A DNA stretch of 64,000 nucleotides from Marsupella aquatica (Eukaryota; Marchantiophyta): the NCBI GenBank assembly GCA_973895155.1, contig OZ316892.1, forward strand, positions 4,030,001 to 4,094,000, written 5' to 3'. The notes under the pieces were generated by a model that saw only the letters and a program-made list of their open reading frames with translations, was not told where the DNA came from and did not search any database. The position numbers and the translations under genes were made by a program. Below, one piece after another: positions 36,005 through 46,644 of this stretch; the stretch's first letter is position 1, and each line of letters starts with the position of its first letter.

Positions 36005-36330
36005 ATTTGTTTGCGATACATTCGTTTGTACCGGGATACCTTTACGTGAGCGTACCTCCAGGAGTGGCGGGCATGGGTCGCTCGGACGCCCGCGCTTGCT
36101 GACGTCGCGTCGAGGAGATTCTGTTGGGCCTGAACGGCGAACCCGGTACACCGCCACTTTCGGTGAAGATCCCGACAAAGATCTGCTGTTCGGAAAGCTT
36201 CTGCCGGCAGTGTGCCCATCGTGACATCGGCCTCTCCTGAAGGCTCCGGGAGTCCGGGCTGCTGGCCCACGTACGGGGCGCACCCCTTCGGACAGTAATA
36301 TTCTCCGGTATATAGGGTGTGGGTCTGACC
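36005..36330 (-). other. GC-rich island in AT-rich DNA
   Basis: About 300 bp with markedly higher GC than both flanks. Frames on the minus strand stay open for over 100 codons, a consequence of the GC content; none has a recognisable domain. On the minus strand it begins with a TATA-like TATATACC. It could be a fragment of a mobile element or of laterally inserted DNA. Confidence 0.4.
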
Positions 36331-36345
36331 TGAAAAACACGATGT

Positions 36346-36424
36346 ACTTTAAAGCGACAAAGTCCTTGGATCATCAGCATAATTTTACTTTAAAGCGACA
36401 AAGTCCTTGGATCATCAGCATAAA
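36346..36424. repeat. 41-bp perfect tandem duplication
   Basis: ACTTTAAAGCGACAAAGTCC and the bases that follow it, up to CAGCATAA, occur twice, starting at 36346 and 36387, without mismatch over 37 bp. This indicates a recent slippage or duplication event. Confidence 0.95.
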
Positions 36425-37059
36425 GAGTGTAGCGTCTTTGCTGCGAGATGACATGTGGTTTGAAGGAAAAGATGCTAAGAATCTTTATTTCCTTAGTTTT
36501 TTAAAATTAATTGATGACAGCAAATTTTAGCACCCAGGTTTGTGACTTTCCTAGCTTAATTTGTGACTGTTAGATCTCTGTAGATTTAAGCATAACCCTC
36601 AGATTCTGGCAAGGTGGAAAAGTGGGTGATGGAAGACAAAAACTTTGCATAAATTTTGCCAAAAGTGGGGAAGACTTTCCAGGGAGGTCTAATATGGCAA
36701 GATTTAGACACTGAAAAAATGTTGCACCGCACTGCTTCCATCATCAATACCTGGCTCCACCCTGTTTCACCATGTTTAGTAGGTTTTTCCTGAAATTGAG
36801 GAGGAGGCTACTATAGTAGAGGTGGAGACAGGAGAGTGACTAGAATGTGAAAATGATAAAAACATTGGACACTTCTGCCTTGTCTAGGACCACTGTGGCT
36901 TACCTACAGTACTACATTAAGGTTATGGACAGAAAAAGTTAGGGACCACTAAACCAATAATGTGGAAAGAACGCATTTGCCAGTGAAAAAAACTTTTAAA
37001 ACTTTTACACAATCGTTGACAAGGTGGATCATTTCTAGGTGTCTAAAAGCCATCACTGG
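36425..37059. other. noncoding spacer
   Basis: Nothing recognisable. Confidence 0.4.
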
Positions 37060-37275
37060 TAATGATAAAGCCTTGACATTCTCATTCCATGCCTCACTAC
37101 TCACAATAAAAGATGTAGCACTCACCATAACAGTTGGAGCACTCAGCACCTTTTGTGGAGCTCAAGTTCATTCCCATTGAAACTGAACAGTGGAGCTCAA
37201 GCTCATTTCTATTGAAACTGTGCAATTATCCATAATGAGATCTACGGGTAACCCATTGTGACGGGGTTCCCGTCA
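37060..37275. repeat. dispersed repeat shared with 59280-59600
   Basis: The stretch with CCTCACTACTCAC, ATAAAAGATG, CACCTTTTGTGGAGCTCAA and ATAATGAGATCTACGGGT matches in order the 59290-59600 region. It contains an internal duplication of the GTGGAGCTCAAG-TTCATT block. The repeat is followed by a small hairpin, TGACGGG-GTT-CCCGTCA. Confidence 0.65.
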
Positions 37276-37699
37276 CCGAAAATCCTCAATAATTGTTTAC
37301 TGGGTTGTGCCATGTAAATAACCATTGTAAATAAGCCGTTTTTTTTTAATTTTCGAGTTAATTCAATCCTTTCAAGTTGGTGCTGCCAGGAGGACTTTAC
37401 TTTATTTCCTTCTCAGAATTGTTCTAAACGGTCACGGCAACCTAGAGGGGGGCAAATAGGTGGCCTGGCCATTTTGCTTGAACCATTGTCAAGTTCCCCC
37501 TATAAGTCCAAGAGGTTAACTTTTCTTTTTGGGGTTAAAGGGGTATAACCACAACAAGGGCCAAAAGAAGAGAATGAGTTCTTTTGAGAGGTTAAAAGTT
37601 GTTGGAGTAAAGGGGTCGATAAGGGGCAGCCCCTGTGGATGCCACCTGGCATCCCCATAAGGTCAGCCGGGGCGCGGAGTTCAGTCGGGGAGCGTGAAA

Positions 37700-38170
37700 A
37701 GAAGGAGGTGGGGGGGATTAAACCCCTCTTAAGGATCTTAAAAGGGCCCCGCGAGTGAATGGAGGGCGGGCCGCGAGCCCTGCATAGGGCCACGAGCCCA
37801 CCAGCCACGTCAGGAGGAGGGAGCTCCGTGAGCAGGAGGCGAGTCGGGGCGCGAGCAGCTGGGGCAAGCCGACGCGAGCCGGGGCGAGGGCGGCCGGGCC
37901 GCAGCCGAAGAAAGGAGGAGGCAAGTTGGGGCGCGAGCAGCCGGGGCGAGCCGACGCGAGCCGGGGCAAGGGCGGCCGGGCCGCAGCCGAAGAAAGGAGG
38001 AAGGAGTCGGGGGGAGTATTAACCCTCCCGTGAGTGAAGGTGGGGGGGGGATTAAACCCTCCCGCGAGCCAGGAGGAGGGCGCAGGGCTGCCGGTACGCG
38101 AGGCGCCGCATAGGGCAGCGTGTAGCAAAAAGGGGGGGAATTAAATCCCCCGGCCTCGGAGGTAACAGGG
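37700..38170. repeat. very GC-rich minisatellite with recurring ATTAAACCC islands
   Basis: Two near-identical units of about 84 bp lie at roughly 37844-37927 and 37928-38005. They share GGGGCGCGAGCAGC, AGCCGACGCGAGCCGGGGC and GGCGGCCGGGCCGCAGCC. Around them the motif GGGATTAAACCCCTC or its variants recurs at about 37705, 38015, 38050 and 38139. Open frames on both strands are a result of the GC content. It sits upstream of the gag-like locus and may be its 5' leader. Confidence 0.75.
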
Positions 38171-38637
38171 CACAGTGCGAGCCCTGCATAGGGCCACGTG
38201 CTGCCGGTGGCTCCCGCGAGTTGGTGAGAGGAGGGCGCATAGGCGAGCCAGGGTACCGGGGCAGCCGGGGCACGAGCAGCCGGGGCGCATGGCATGAAGG
38301 AGCCACGGGGTTTCTTTTTTTTCCTTCCTATTTTTCTCACTTCCTCTCTTTTGCAAGACCCACTCATTGCCGAAAGCAAAAACTCGGGCTCTCTCTCAAC
38401 TCTTGCCGAAAGCTCGCTCCACATTTTGCAATTATTCTGGAAGCTCTTTCTCATGGTCAATTGTTGAGGCTTGTTGGCATGATTCTTCCGGGCATTAGCG
38501 GAAGCGGCACGGAGTGGCTTTTGAGGGAATTGAGGGTAATTGATTGATCGGGATAGGGGGCCATTTCGGGCCAGGGAATTGACATTGCTACGGGTGATGG
38601 GATTTGGTGATTGACGATTTGATTTCTGGATGCATGG

Positions 38638-40489
38638 ATGTTGGATCAACCGGAGTTTAGTGCGGCACGCATTCGGAGATACAAGGCTGCTTACCGTGAC
38701 TACGTTGAGACTTTGATTGCAAGAGAGAGAGAAGAGAGAGAAGCTACGATGAGTACTGGACTGGCGGCAAGTTCTACACCGGTGAGTAGGATGGTTTTCC
38801 GTCAAATTTATCCCAAAACCTCCACCAAGGTGATGGAGGATTGTAGGAATATTTTTCAAGCCACCGGGCTCACGGAGTTCATGAAGGTGGAGATTACAAT
38901 CCCTTCGGGGAAGAGTTGGAACATTGAGGCCGGGATGGAGTTACGTACGGAAGGAATCTACTTTGAATGTCTCCAACGGGTAGTGCCCCATGTGGAGTTA
39001 GCTAAGCTTCTGTTTCTGGAGAACCAGCAATTCTCATTCACCCCTCAGAACATAAGGGGAGAACTCATGTTGACAATGGTGGCCGGTTGGGTGATTAATC
39101 CCACCTCCACTACTTCCATTCCACTTTCAGCCGTCAAGGATGCTGAGCACAAGGGATTTCTGGCCAAGGTTCATCAACGGGTCCTCGGTAACGTGCAATC
39201 CGAGGTGGTGAATGGAGAGCATTTTGTGGTAGCTATGGACATCAAGAACTATCCAGCCCATGTGTACGGATGGTGGTACTACGGGTTGAAGAAGCTATTG
39301 GACGCCGATCCCGGGAGTGTGAAACCAGGTGGGGCTGTACATTTGATGGGGTCATTTTTGCTGGCCAGAGCAGAAGGGTGGATTGTTTCCCCGGGATAGG
39401 AAGACTCTGGATCATCCCTTACCACGGAAATCAGGAGTATTGCCACTACCATCGTGGGGAAACTAACGGGGGGATCATCGTCGGCGGTTGGGGATGATAA
39501 TAGAGAGGAAGAAAACCAGGATGATGACTCCACATTGGAGTGGCTTGAATCACTTGTGGGAGATCCGGAGGAGCCCCTGGTCTACGACATTCCTGATGTC
39601 TACCTGGCGGAGTTACGGGATTTCCGGGAGGGAGTCCATGAGGAACTCAAGCTAGTCCACGCATTGAGAGATTCTCTCAAGCAGGCCACCGCCAGAGTAG
39701 AGACTTTGGAGCAAAGTGCCTTGTCTATGAAGGAGGTGATCAAGGCCAAGGAGGAGGCCATTCATGAGAAGGTTAAGCTTCTCCAAGCAGCTCACGTAGA
39801 GATCTCCAACTTGAAGGGAGCCTTTCCACCAAGGCCAAGGAAGCGGAAGAGGTTGGAGTATTGAAACAGGCATTGGCCAAAGAGAAGCAAAATTCTGGAG
39901 AAGTAGTGGAGTTAGGAGCCCAGGTGGGAGCACTACGGAGTCAAATGGTGATCTTTGAGACAAGGGCTAAGAGGAGTGAGGCCTTGGGTCTGGGGAAATG
40001 GAAGAGCCCTTGCACACCTAGCTCCACACTTTCCCCGGATTTGATCTCCAGGGCCATTGAGATGGTGGTGAAGGAAGTCAGTGGGAAGTATGGACCCCTG
40101 TTGGATGCAGCCAAGAAGAGTCAAGAGAAGAGCAAGAGCTTAGAGAAGAAGCTCAGGGAGGTATCAAATCGTTACGGGAGGCTCAGGTCAACACGGGGAT
40201 GCCACCCCGATCTGTCACCCCTGGGACCCCCATGGCCACAGGGCAGGTTTTACCGTTGGAGTTGCGGTCTGGTGAAGAGGCGGCCTTGTGGAAGGACATC
40301 ATTGGTGAGGGGTACATCAAGGCGTGGCAGGCCTTGGCCAATTTGAGGAAGCAGGGGAGCACTAGCACAAGGAGTACCCCGGTGAAGAAGAAGAGGAGTG
40401 AAGTGGCACTCACTCCAGTGGAGAGTGATGAGGAGGCCCACTCATGGGGCTCAAGCCAGGGCACCGTGAGTGAAGAGGAGGAGGATTAG
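38638..40489 (+). pseudogene. frameshifted gag-like coiled-coil protein, probable non-autonomous retroelement
   Basis: Four plus-strand open segments follow one another in different frames: 38638-39399, 39454-39864, 39861-40346 and 40199-40489. The first starts at ATG MLDQPEFSAARIRRYKAAYRDY and has a compact globular character. The next two are strongly helical and acidic (EELKLVHALRDSLKQ, KEAIHEKVKLLQAAH-like heptads, SQEKSKSLEKKLREVSNRY). The last ends in an acidic tail (TVSEEEED). Small frameshifts separate the segments, so the intact protein would have been about 600 residues. No protease, reverse transcriptase or integrase follows. The long GC-rich leader and coiled-coil protein without pol fit a gag-only or large non-autonomous LTR element; that identity is inference. 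Confidence 0.5.
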
Positions 40490-40869
40490 AGTGGTCGTAC
40501 GGACGTGGTTGTATGGCCCCTTGACTTTCCAACTTTTTGTGAGGGGTCACTCACGGGCTTGTTGGAAAGAGCTCGCGGAGCTGATTCCAACAAGAGGCAG
40601 CGCTCCTCAAATGGAGCCAGGGTGAGCAAGTTAGGGCCGACGAAGTTGGGTTTACGGGATACTGAAACGGCCATAACTTGTTCGTCCAATGTCCGTTTCA
40701 AGAGCGGTTGAGTGATTCATGCTCAGGAGGAGGAGGGCTATCCAAGGGTGAACTCAGAAGTGCAAGTTGAGGGGCACCTAGTTTCGGCCATTGTGGGGGT
40801 CCTTGCAATTTCACGGTTCACGGAGTAATGTTGGGGCGCCATCGAAGGCACCGTCGACTCCATTGTTAG

Positions 40870-40900
40870 TTTAGGGTTTAGGGTTTTAGAAGCATGTGTG
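40870..40900 (+). repeat. interstitial telomere-like TTTAGGG motif
   Basis: Two and a half TTTAGGG repeats appear in sequence after TTAG, at about 40877-40893. This is the plant telomere repeat type, and also the telo-box seen in some plant promoters. Confidence 0.7.
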
Positions 40901-41694
40901 TGCCGCATGCTCTTAGTTTAGGGGTTTCTTAGTGAAGGGTTTAGCAGCGCCACTAGGGTAAGCCGCCATCGTTGTGGCCCCGTGAGGGGTGCTTTGGTGT
41001 GTTTTTTGGTATTTAGGGGGAGAGCCCCGGAGTAGTTAAGGGGGAACTCAGTCTAGTGTTTGCTTAGTGAAGTTAGCTCATAGCCAGAAGAGGGAATCAA
41101 GCCAGAGTAGTGAGGTAGAGGTGTAGCACTTGCCCCAGTGAGGCAGTAGTTGGGCAGACAGTAGGAGGCCGGGTTGTCTTTGCATGTGTTACGACGTTTT
41201 GCCAAAAGATATGGATTTGGTTTGATTCCTCAAGTTTTGGTGTGGTGTTATTTTTTCTGGTTCACGATTGTGTTCTTTCCCCAAGAAGCGTCTAAGGAAT
41301 CCTTGCACGGTTTGGTCAACCATGTGAGTAGGAGGGGTGGTGACAGCACTCCACCAACGACCAGTAGGAGTGTATGTGTGTGGCGTAGTCCATGGGACTT
41401 GATCAAAAGCAGAGCGGCTAGTTGGTAGACTTGATCAAAACTTATATTTCTGGGAACGGAAATAAACATACTCATCCTACATGCAATAGAATCCTAATAG
41501 CGTCCCTCCATGTTCCCGTCATACGATAACAAATGATTTTAGTAGGAGTAAATATGTATTTGTCGTGTAAATCGTTCGATAAGCAGGTGACACCCATACT
41601 TATCCGGAAATTAGCCATTCTTTCATTTGACCAAACTAAGGGGCCAGTGCGATTTCTCAATTTAGCCAAGGTGGCTAATGTCACCTTATGTGAA

Positions 41695-41998
41695 GGAGAA
41701 GTAGTTGTGGTCAGGGGATGAGCCTAGAACCGAGAGATCCCAGGTTCAATTCCCAGTCACATGCAAGGGTTGTGGAGGGTGAGTGTGTGTGTGGGTGGGG
41801 TGTAGTGGTGGAAGTCCTGGTTATCTCCTCAGCCCTGATTGCCCGCATTTGGGCCTTGGTTTAAGCCTCTCTCCCTCCTGGTCTGGGTCCCTGGGTATTG
41901 CTCCCTTGTGGCTACCCTACATAGAATTGCATGCTCTAGAGCAAAACATCTATCCTCTATCAGATGGGCCCGCTTTCGGTTTTCATGGCAAAAAAAAT
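41695..41998 (+). mobile_element. tRNA-derived SINE, copy 1
   Basis: A pol III-type head carries an A-box-like TGGTCAGGGGA at about 41708 and a B-box-like GGTTCAATTCC at 41743-41753. A body follows with GTGGAGGGTGAG, GTGGGGTGTAGTGG, CTCTCTCCCTCCTGGTCTGGGTCCCT, and GAATTGCATGCTC. The 3' end is an A-run (AAAAAAAATAA) near 41991. A second copy lies in the opposite orientation at 52618-52918, and the two align along their whole length, which defines the element boundaries. Confidence 0.85.
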
Positions 41999-42131
41999 AA
42001 CATTCCTTATCAAGAGTGGGGGATGTTAGACCAATGCCCATGTATGTTACTATGAATTTCTCTCAAGTTGTATTTGGACCACCCAGGCTCCATATTTTCA
42101 TGGTGTATTCTTAATGTTGTTTGTTTGGAAT

Positions 42132-42821
42132 TGTTGAGCATAGACGATATTCGTAACGGGAAGCCCATGAAGCATCCAACGCACAAGAGTCAACACAGAG
42201 AGATACGTGGTTCACCTCCACATGAGGCTACGTCCACGGGAACACACAAGAGCTTTACTACACTCTAGGCCGACCGACCATACCAAGCATCCATAGTGCA
42301 AGCTCTTTCTATCTCTCAACTAGCTCCGTAACAATGAGCCTAAGTTCCACCAGGGTCTGGCATCAGCCCTGGCTATATGCACAACAGCACTACCGCTAAC
42401 ATTAGCTAAGTCCTAACCCGAGTTAGACTAACTGTGGTTAGCTCATGAGTCCCTAAGACAAGAGTCAAGGGGGAGTTTGTTAGATATTGCTCTAGTCTTG
42501 TGACTCATGAGCTAACCACAGTTAGTCTAACTCGGGTTAGGACTTAGCTAATGTTAGCGGTAGTGCTATTGTGCATATAGCCAGGGCTGATGCCAGACCC
42601 TAGTGGAACTTAGGCTCATTGTTACAGAGCTAGTTGAGAGATAGGAAGAGCTTGCGCTGTGGATGCTTGGTATGGCCGGTCGGCCTAGAGTGCAGTAAAG
42701 CTTTTGTGTGTTCCTGTGGACGTAGCCTCATGTGGAGGTGAACCACGTATCTCTCTGTGTCGACTCTTGTACATTGGATGGTTCATGGGCTTGCCGTTAC
42801 AAATGTCGTCTATGCTCAACA
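42132..42821. mobile_element. palindromic insertion of two inverted LTR-like arms with 5-bp target duplication
   Basis: The right arm (42478-42821, 344 bp) starts TGTTAGATATTGC and ends GCTCAACA, like an LTR. Just before it lies a polypurine tract, AAGGGGGAGTTTG, as in Copia elements. The left arm (42132-42451, 320 bp) is the reverse complement of LTR positions 25-344, with high identity. Both outer ends are therefore the same (U5) terminus: TGTTGAGCATAG on the left and its complement on the right. The pentamer GGAAT flanks the structure directly on both sides (42127-42131 and 42822-42826). Only 26 bp separate the arms. A foldback DNA transposon is the alternative reading. Confidence 0.8.
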
Positions 42822-44900
42822 GGAATCACCCTACAGTGGGATACAAGGAGTAAGTTCTGGGATCCAGCCACTATCAACTTCACTTGGTTCTCCCCACATC
42901 TGATTCCAATGGATATTTAGTAACCTCTATTCCTTTAGAGGAGGTTGCCATCACATATTTCTAGAGAAGGGAGGGGAGGAGCTGGTCATACTCTGCAGTG
43001 CGTGAGAGCTCGGAGTCAACAGAGAGGTTGCATTCGTGACAATGAATGAAGAAGATGAGCTGGAGAGAATTGGCGTGGAGCAGTGGATGATTACTCGCAT
43101 TGTGTGAGTTTGTCTTTTGATGTTCGGGAGCCGGGCGCTAATAATGAATACACTGAGAGGTTCAACCTATATTTGATGTTGATTTACTCTAACACGGCAG
43201 AGGCCAGGCTGCGGCTCCAAGACTACAAGAATATTTTTGCCTGACTCATACGACGCTCTCTACATCGAGCCAAGCACGTCAAGACTGTTGTTCAATAAGG
43301 CAGAGTTGCTCATGCACTGGAGTTCTTTGAGAAGGCATGCAAAGCTTTCAGAGTCACCTCTGAAGAATCTCCAGAAGATCAATCAGTACTGAAATTTCTT
43401 AAGAACAGCACCATTGCGTATGAACAATCTCAAACTGGTAACTATGACTTGACAAATTTGTATTTGAAGGGTTCCAAGGGCGAAATCCCCTTTTGTGCAG
43501 ATTTTGTGGGTCAAGTGGAGGTTCGGTAAGCTCATGTTTGTATTTGAAGGGTTGCAAGGGCGAAATCTCCTCCTGTGCAGATTTTGTAGGTCCAGTGGAG
43601 ATTCGGCAAGCGCATGTCTGCGTGGGACTGGGGTTATTGTCACGAAGAGGTTGAAGCCTGGCGAGCTCCTTGTTGTGAGCAATCCTCTGGCAGTCATTGG
43701 GGTATAGATTGTAACTCCTTCAAGCAGGGAGATTCCAATAAAGCTTGGAGAGGAGACAGAATCCTAAATGATCTCACAAGGGAGTCAGGCAAAAGGGTCA
43801 TGAAATCCAAGTGTGCATGTGATTCGCCTGTACAGTCTAGCTAGCAATAGGGAGTCACATGATACCAGGATTCTGTCAATGGATTTTTATCCCAGTACTC
43901 AATGGGTCGCATCTGGCTACGAGAAGTCCAAGCTTGACATGGACTTCATTGAGGAAAATTGTCAATAGAAAACGATTCTATTATGCCGAGCCTGAAAGTG
44001 ATGAACCAACTGTGGCAGAACTGACTGGACTATGGATTCATCTAGCTTAAATTGCGAATCAGTCATGTGCTCCAAATTTCCAGCCTTCGTTTGTGGGGGA
44101 TATTATTTTCTTCCGAGCCTCTGAACTCATTCTTGAAGGCAAGGAGCTGACTTTGCCCTACTGCCAGGAGCTCTCAGAATATGTGAAATTTTATCAAGCA
44201 TTGAGCAAGGCCTGGTATTTTACATGTAAATGCGAGGGCTGTTGCTTTGAAGAAAGCCTCCAACCATAGCTCTCGCTAATCAATGAGGCATATCCATAGC
44301 TTCTGGGTCAATCTAGGCGAGAAATGGAGCAATCCAGTGAACTGACCAGAAGTGAAAGCAGTCCAGAGTAGAAGGACCCCTCCAAAACTGTCGATGAGGG
44401 TGGAAGCATTGATTCAGTCTCTGGGCACCACTCTGTCACCTACACAACAGGACTAGCTTCGAGAAACATTCGGCCCTATCTACATTTCCAGGCTGACCTT
44501 GGAACTGGACTCTGTGTCTAGGATAGCCACACTCAGGTTTGTTGTTGATTCCACTACCTCTACTTGTGTGACTCAAATGATTTTGACGTTGGCTGTCTTG
44601 CTGCTATGGAAGGTCAAAGAAAGCTACACCAATGACCATCAATTTCTTTTGGAGACTAGGCCGCTTGAGTGGTTCTGAAGTTGCATAAAAGGACATTGTT
44701 GGACTTGAGCTCAGGCTGTTGAATTCTCTGATCTTTGAGCGATACTTGTTTCAAAACAAATAGTTATCAAACTTAAACTAAGAAGAAAAATCTCTCATCG
44801 GTGAAGTACCAATCACTAAAGTAGATTGGCACTGCTTGGCACTCAATAATGTGCACCTGTATTGCAAAGTAATGAGATTAAAAAAGACTTGTGAAGACAA
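42822..44900 (+). pseudogene. degenerate retroelement gag-like region
   Basis: Interrupted plus-strand frames include MNEEDELERIGVEQWM near 43044 and helical segments near 43330-43500. Two zinc-knuckle-like motifs follow: CRFCGSSGGSVSSC at about 43496-43537 and CRFCRSSGDSASAC at about 43575-43618. The spacing C-x2-C-x4-[H]-x4-C is that of a Gag knuckle, but the histidine is Gly in one and Asp in the other. They lie within an 80-bp tandem duplication starting at about 43457 and 43537. Nothing resembling protease or reverse transcriptase was recognised up to 44900. Confidence 0.4.
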
Positions 44901-44999
44901 TTTACCAGCTCTACTCTAGGGAAGAAGGAATTGTATCATTAAGTAATCTGGCAATGGGACAAACTTGTGGGGACAATTTTGGGTAACGAGGACAGTTTG

Positions 45000-45540
45000 A
45001 GTAAGACATTGAGAGCACTACAATGTACACAGAAGGTCCTAGGTTCAATTTCTAACCGGCTCGAACTTATGAAGGATACAGACATCAAGGGCATGTAGCT
45101 CAATGGTAGAGCACTAAGATACATACAAGAGGTCCTAGGTTCAATTCCTAGCTGGCTTGAACTGATGAAGGATACAGGCATCAAAGGCCTGTAGGTCAGT
45201 GGTAAAGCACTACAATCGGTACATGTGAGGTCCTGGGTTCAATTCTTAGCTGGCTCGAAGTGATGAAGGATAGAGGCATCAAGGACCTATAGCTCAGTGG
45301 TAGAGCACTACGATATACACAAGAGGTCCTAGGTTCAATTCCTAGCTGGCTCGAACTGATGAACGATATAGGCATCAAGGGCCTGTAGCTCAGGGGTAGA
45401 GCACTATGATGTACAACCGGAGATCCTAGGTCCAATTCCTAGCTGGCTCGAACTGATGAAGGATACAGGTATCAAGGGCCTATAACTCAGTGGTTGAGCA
45501 CTAGGATGTACAAGGGAGGTCCTAGGTTCACTGTTGACAA
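45000..45540 (+). repeat. tandem array of about six tRNA-like units, period about 96 bp
   Basis: Units start at about 45083, 45179, 45277, 45373 and 45470, with a partial first unit before 45083. Each has a tRNA-like portion of about 72 bp and a spacer GAACTGATGAAGGATACAGGCATCAA or similar. The D arm is canonical (GTAGCTCAGTGGTAGAGC). The T arm folds as CTAGG-TTCAATT-CCTAG. The 5' GGGCCTG and the 3' CTGGCTC can pair at six of seven acceptor positions including one G-U. The anticodon stem does not pair, so these are degenerate tRNA relatives rather than working tRNA genes. A- and B-box promoter motifs survive in most units. Confidence 0.8.
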
Positions 45541-46104
45541 TTCCAACAAAAATCAATGCTAAATGTGACACCAATGCTAAATGTGAGACAGTATCCCAAA
45601 TGCAAGAGACCCAATAGAAGGGGAGAAAAAGGGTCTTCAATCCGGGTGGGAGAAAGGATTTTGACTCGAATGTAATATTCTCAAAGATGCTTGATAATGT
45701 CATGGGCTCTTGGGATGCACCGGGCCCCAGTAGAAAGCATACCTTTTAAGGATTAAAGAAGAAGTACTCTAGAGAAAGAAAATCTCTTATGGCTCTCTTC
45801 TCCTGACTCTGGGATAAATATTGCTCGGCCCCCTTGGGGTGGCACTCAGTGTACCTACTAGTAACGAGAGTTTCTTTTACAGTGCAGTAGATTTGACTCA
45901 TATCTTTAGGATCTCCGTCTCTTTGATGGTTCATTTTTAGTGTTTACTTGTTCTTTTAGGTGCCTCTGAGTTTGGTTGAGTATGACCTCCCGCTTTAACT
46001 TCTCTTAGGTTTACTTACCTTGCCTACTATGGCTTCTTGTTGCCTTTCTGGGCCCCCTTCCCCTGGGCTTTCGCAGGGTTTTTTATTAAAAAATATTATT
46101 AAAA
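45541..46104. other. noncoding spacer
   Basis: The tRNA-like array stops abruptly at TGTTGACAATTCC, which could be the border of an inserted element. The direct repeat CAATGCTAAATGTGA occurs twice near 45560. No gene is recognised. Confidence 0.4.
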
Positions 46105-46490
46105 AAAACAAACTCCTTGCCATATTTATTTTCGCCATCTACAAATTATGCACTTTCAGAATCTCCTTAGTTGTAACGACGCTGGATTGTGCTAACAATT
46201 CTTTGAATACTACTTTTGAAATAGATCTAGGTAGACACTAACCTTCCCTGAATTATGTTTGCAAACTCCATTGTGGCTGCACAAGATGATCCACCCAGGC
46301 AGCTCATCTGGAACGCCCACGAATCGAATCTCTAAAATTGATGTAATTTGCTTTTCAGGAGGCTAGCGATTAACGTTTGAATGCATACGTACGTGATATT
46401 GATTCCCCCATAGCTCGCGGTCTGGCGTGCCAGGACTCAGCAGAGGTTGGGCTGGGTGGAGGACCATCAACAAGTGAGACAGCCAAAAAG
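46105..46490 (-). pseudogene. UGT pseudogene with large internal deletion
   Basis: The part from 46105 to about 46294 matches 47627-47815, which codes the C-terminus of the neighbouring UGT locus. The part from about 46298 to 46490 matches 50613-50822, the UGT N-terminus. The two are fused at CCACCCAGGC. Everything that lies between them in the larger locus (about 2.8 kb) is missing. The N-terminal part carries indels and stops. It is a duplicate that lost its interior, probably by recombination at the short shared CCTGG/CCAGG sequence. Confidence 0.8.
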
Positions 46491-46644
46491 GGTAGGCCCT
46501 AGTGCAGAAAGAAAAAAGTTCCCAATCAATGCAAGCTCCCAGTCACTTTAAAATTCAGTGGTACAATCTTGTTTTCTGTGTGTCGAGTCGGCCATCTTGG
46601 ACAATTAACACTTTGGGCAATAATCACCTACATCCGCAATTTCC

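Noticed and set aside
36005-36270. 169-codon frame across the GC-rich island as a gene
   Set aside because: No family, no start context, and other frames of the same strand are equally open.
37718-38859. Long open frames on both strands in the GC-rich region
   Set aside because: GC-rich minisatellite DNA has few stop codons; the translations are Pro/Arg/Ala-rich and repeat-derived.
45004-45435. Minus-strand frames with FISSSQLGIEPRTS-like repeats
   Set aside because: Artefact of translating the tRNA-like repeat units.
45083-45540. Functional tRNA genes
   Set aside because: D and T arms are good but the anticodon stem does not pair in any unit, so they are called tRNA-like repeats only.
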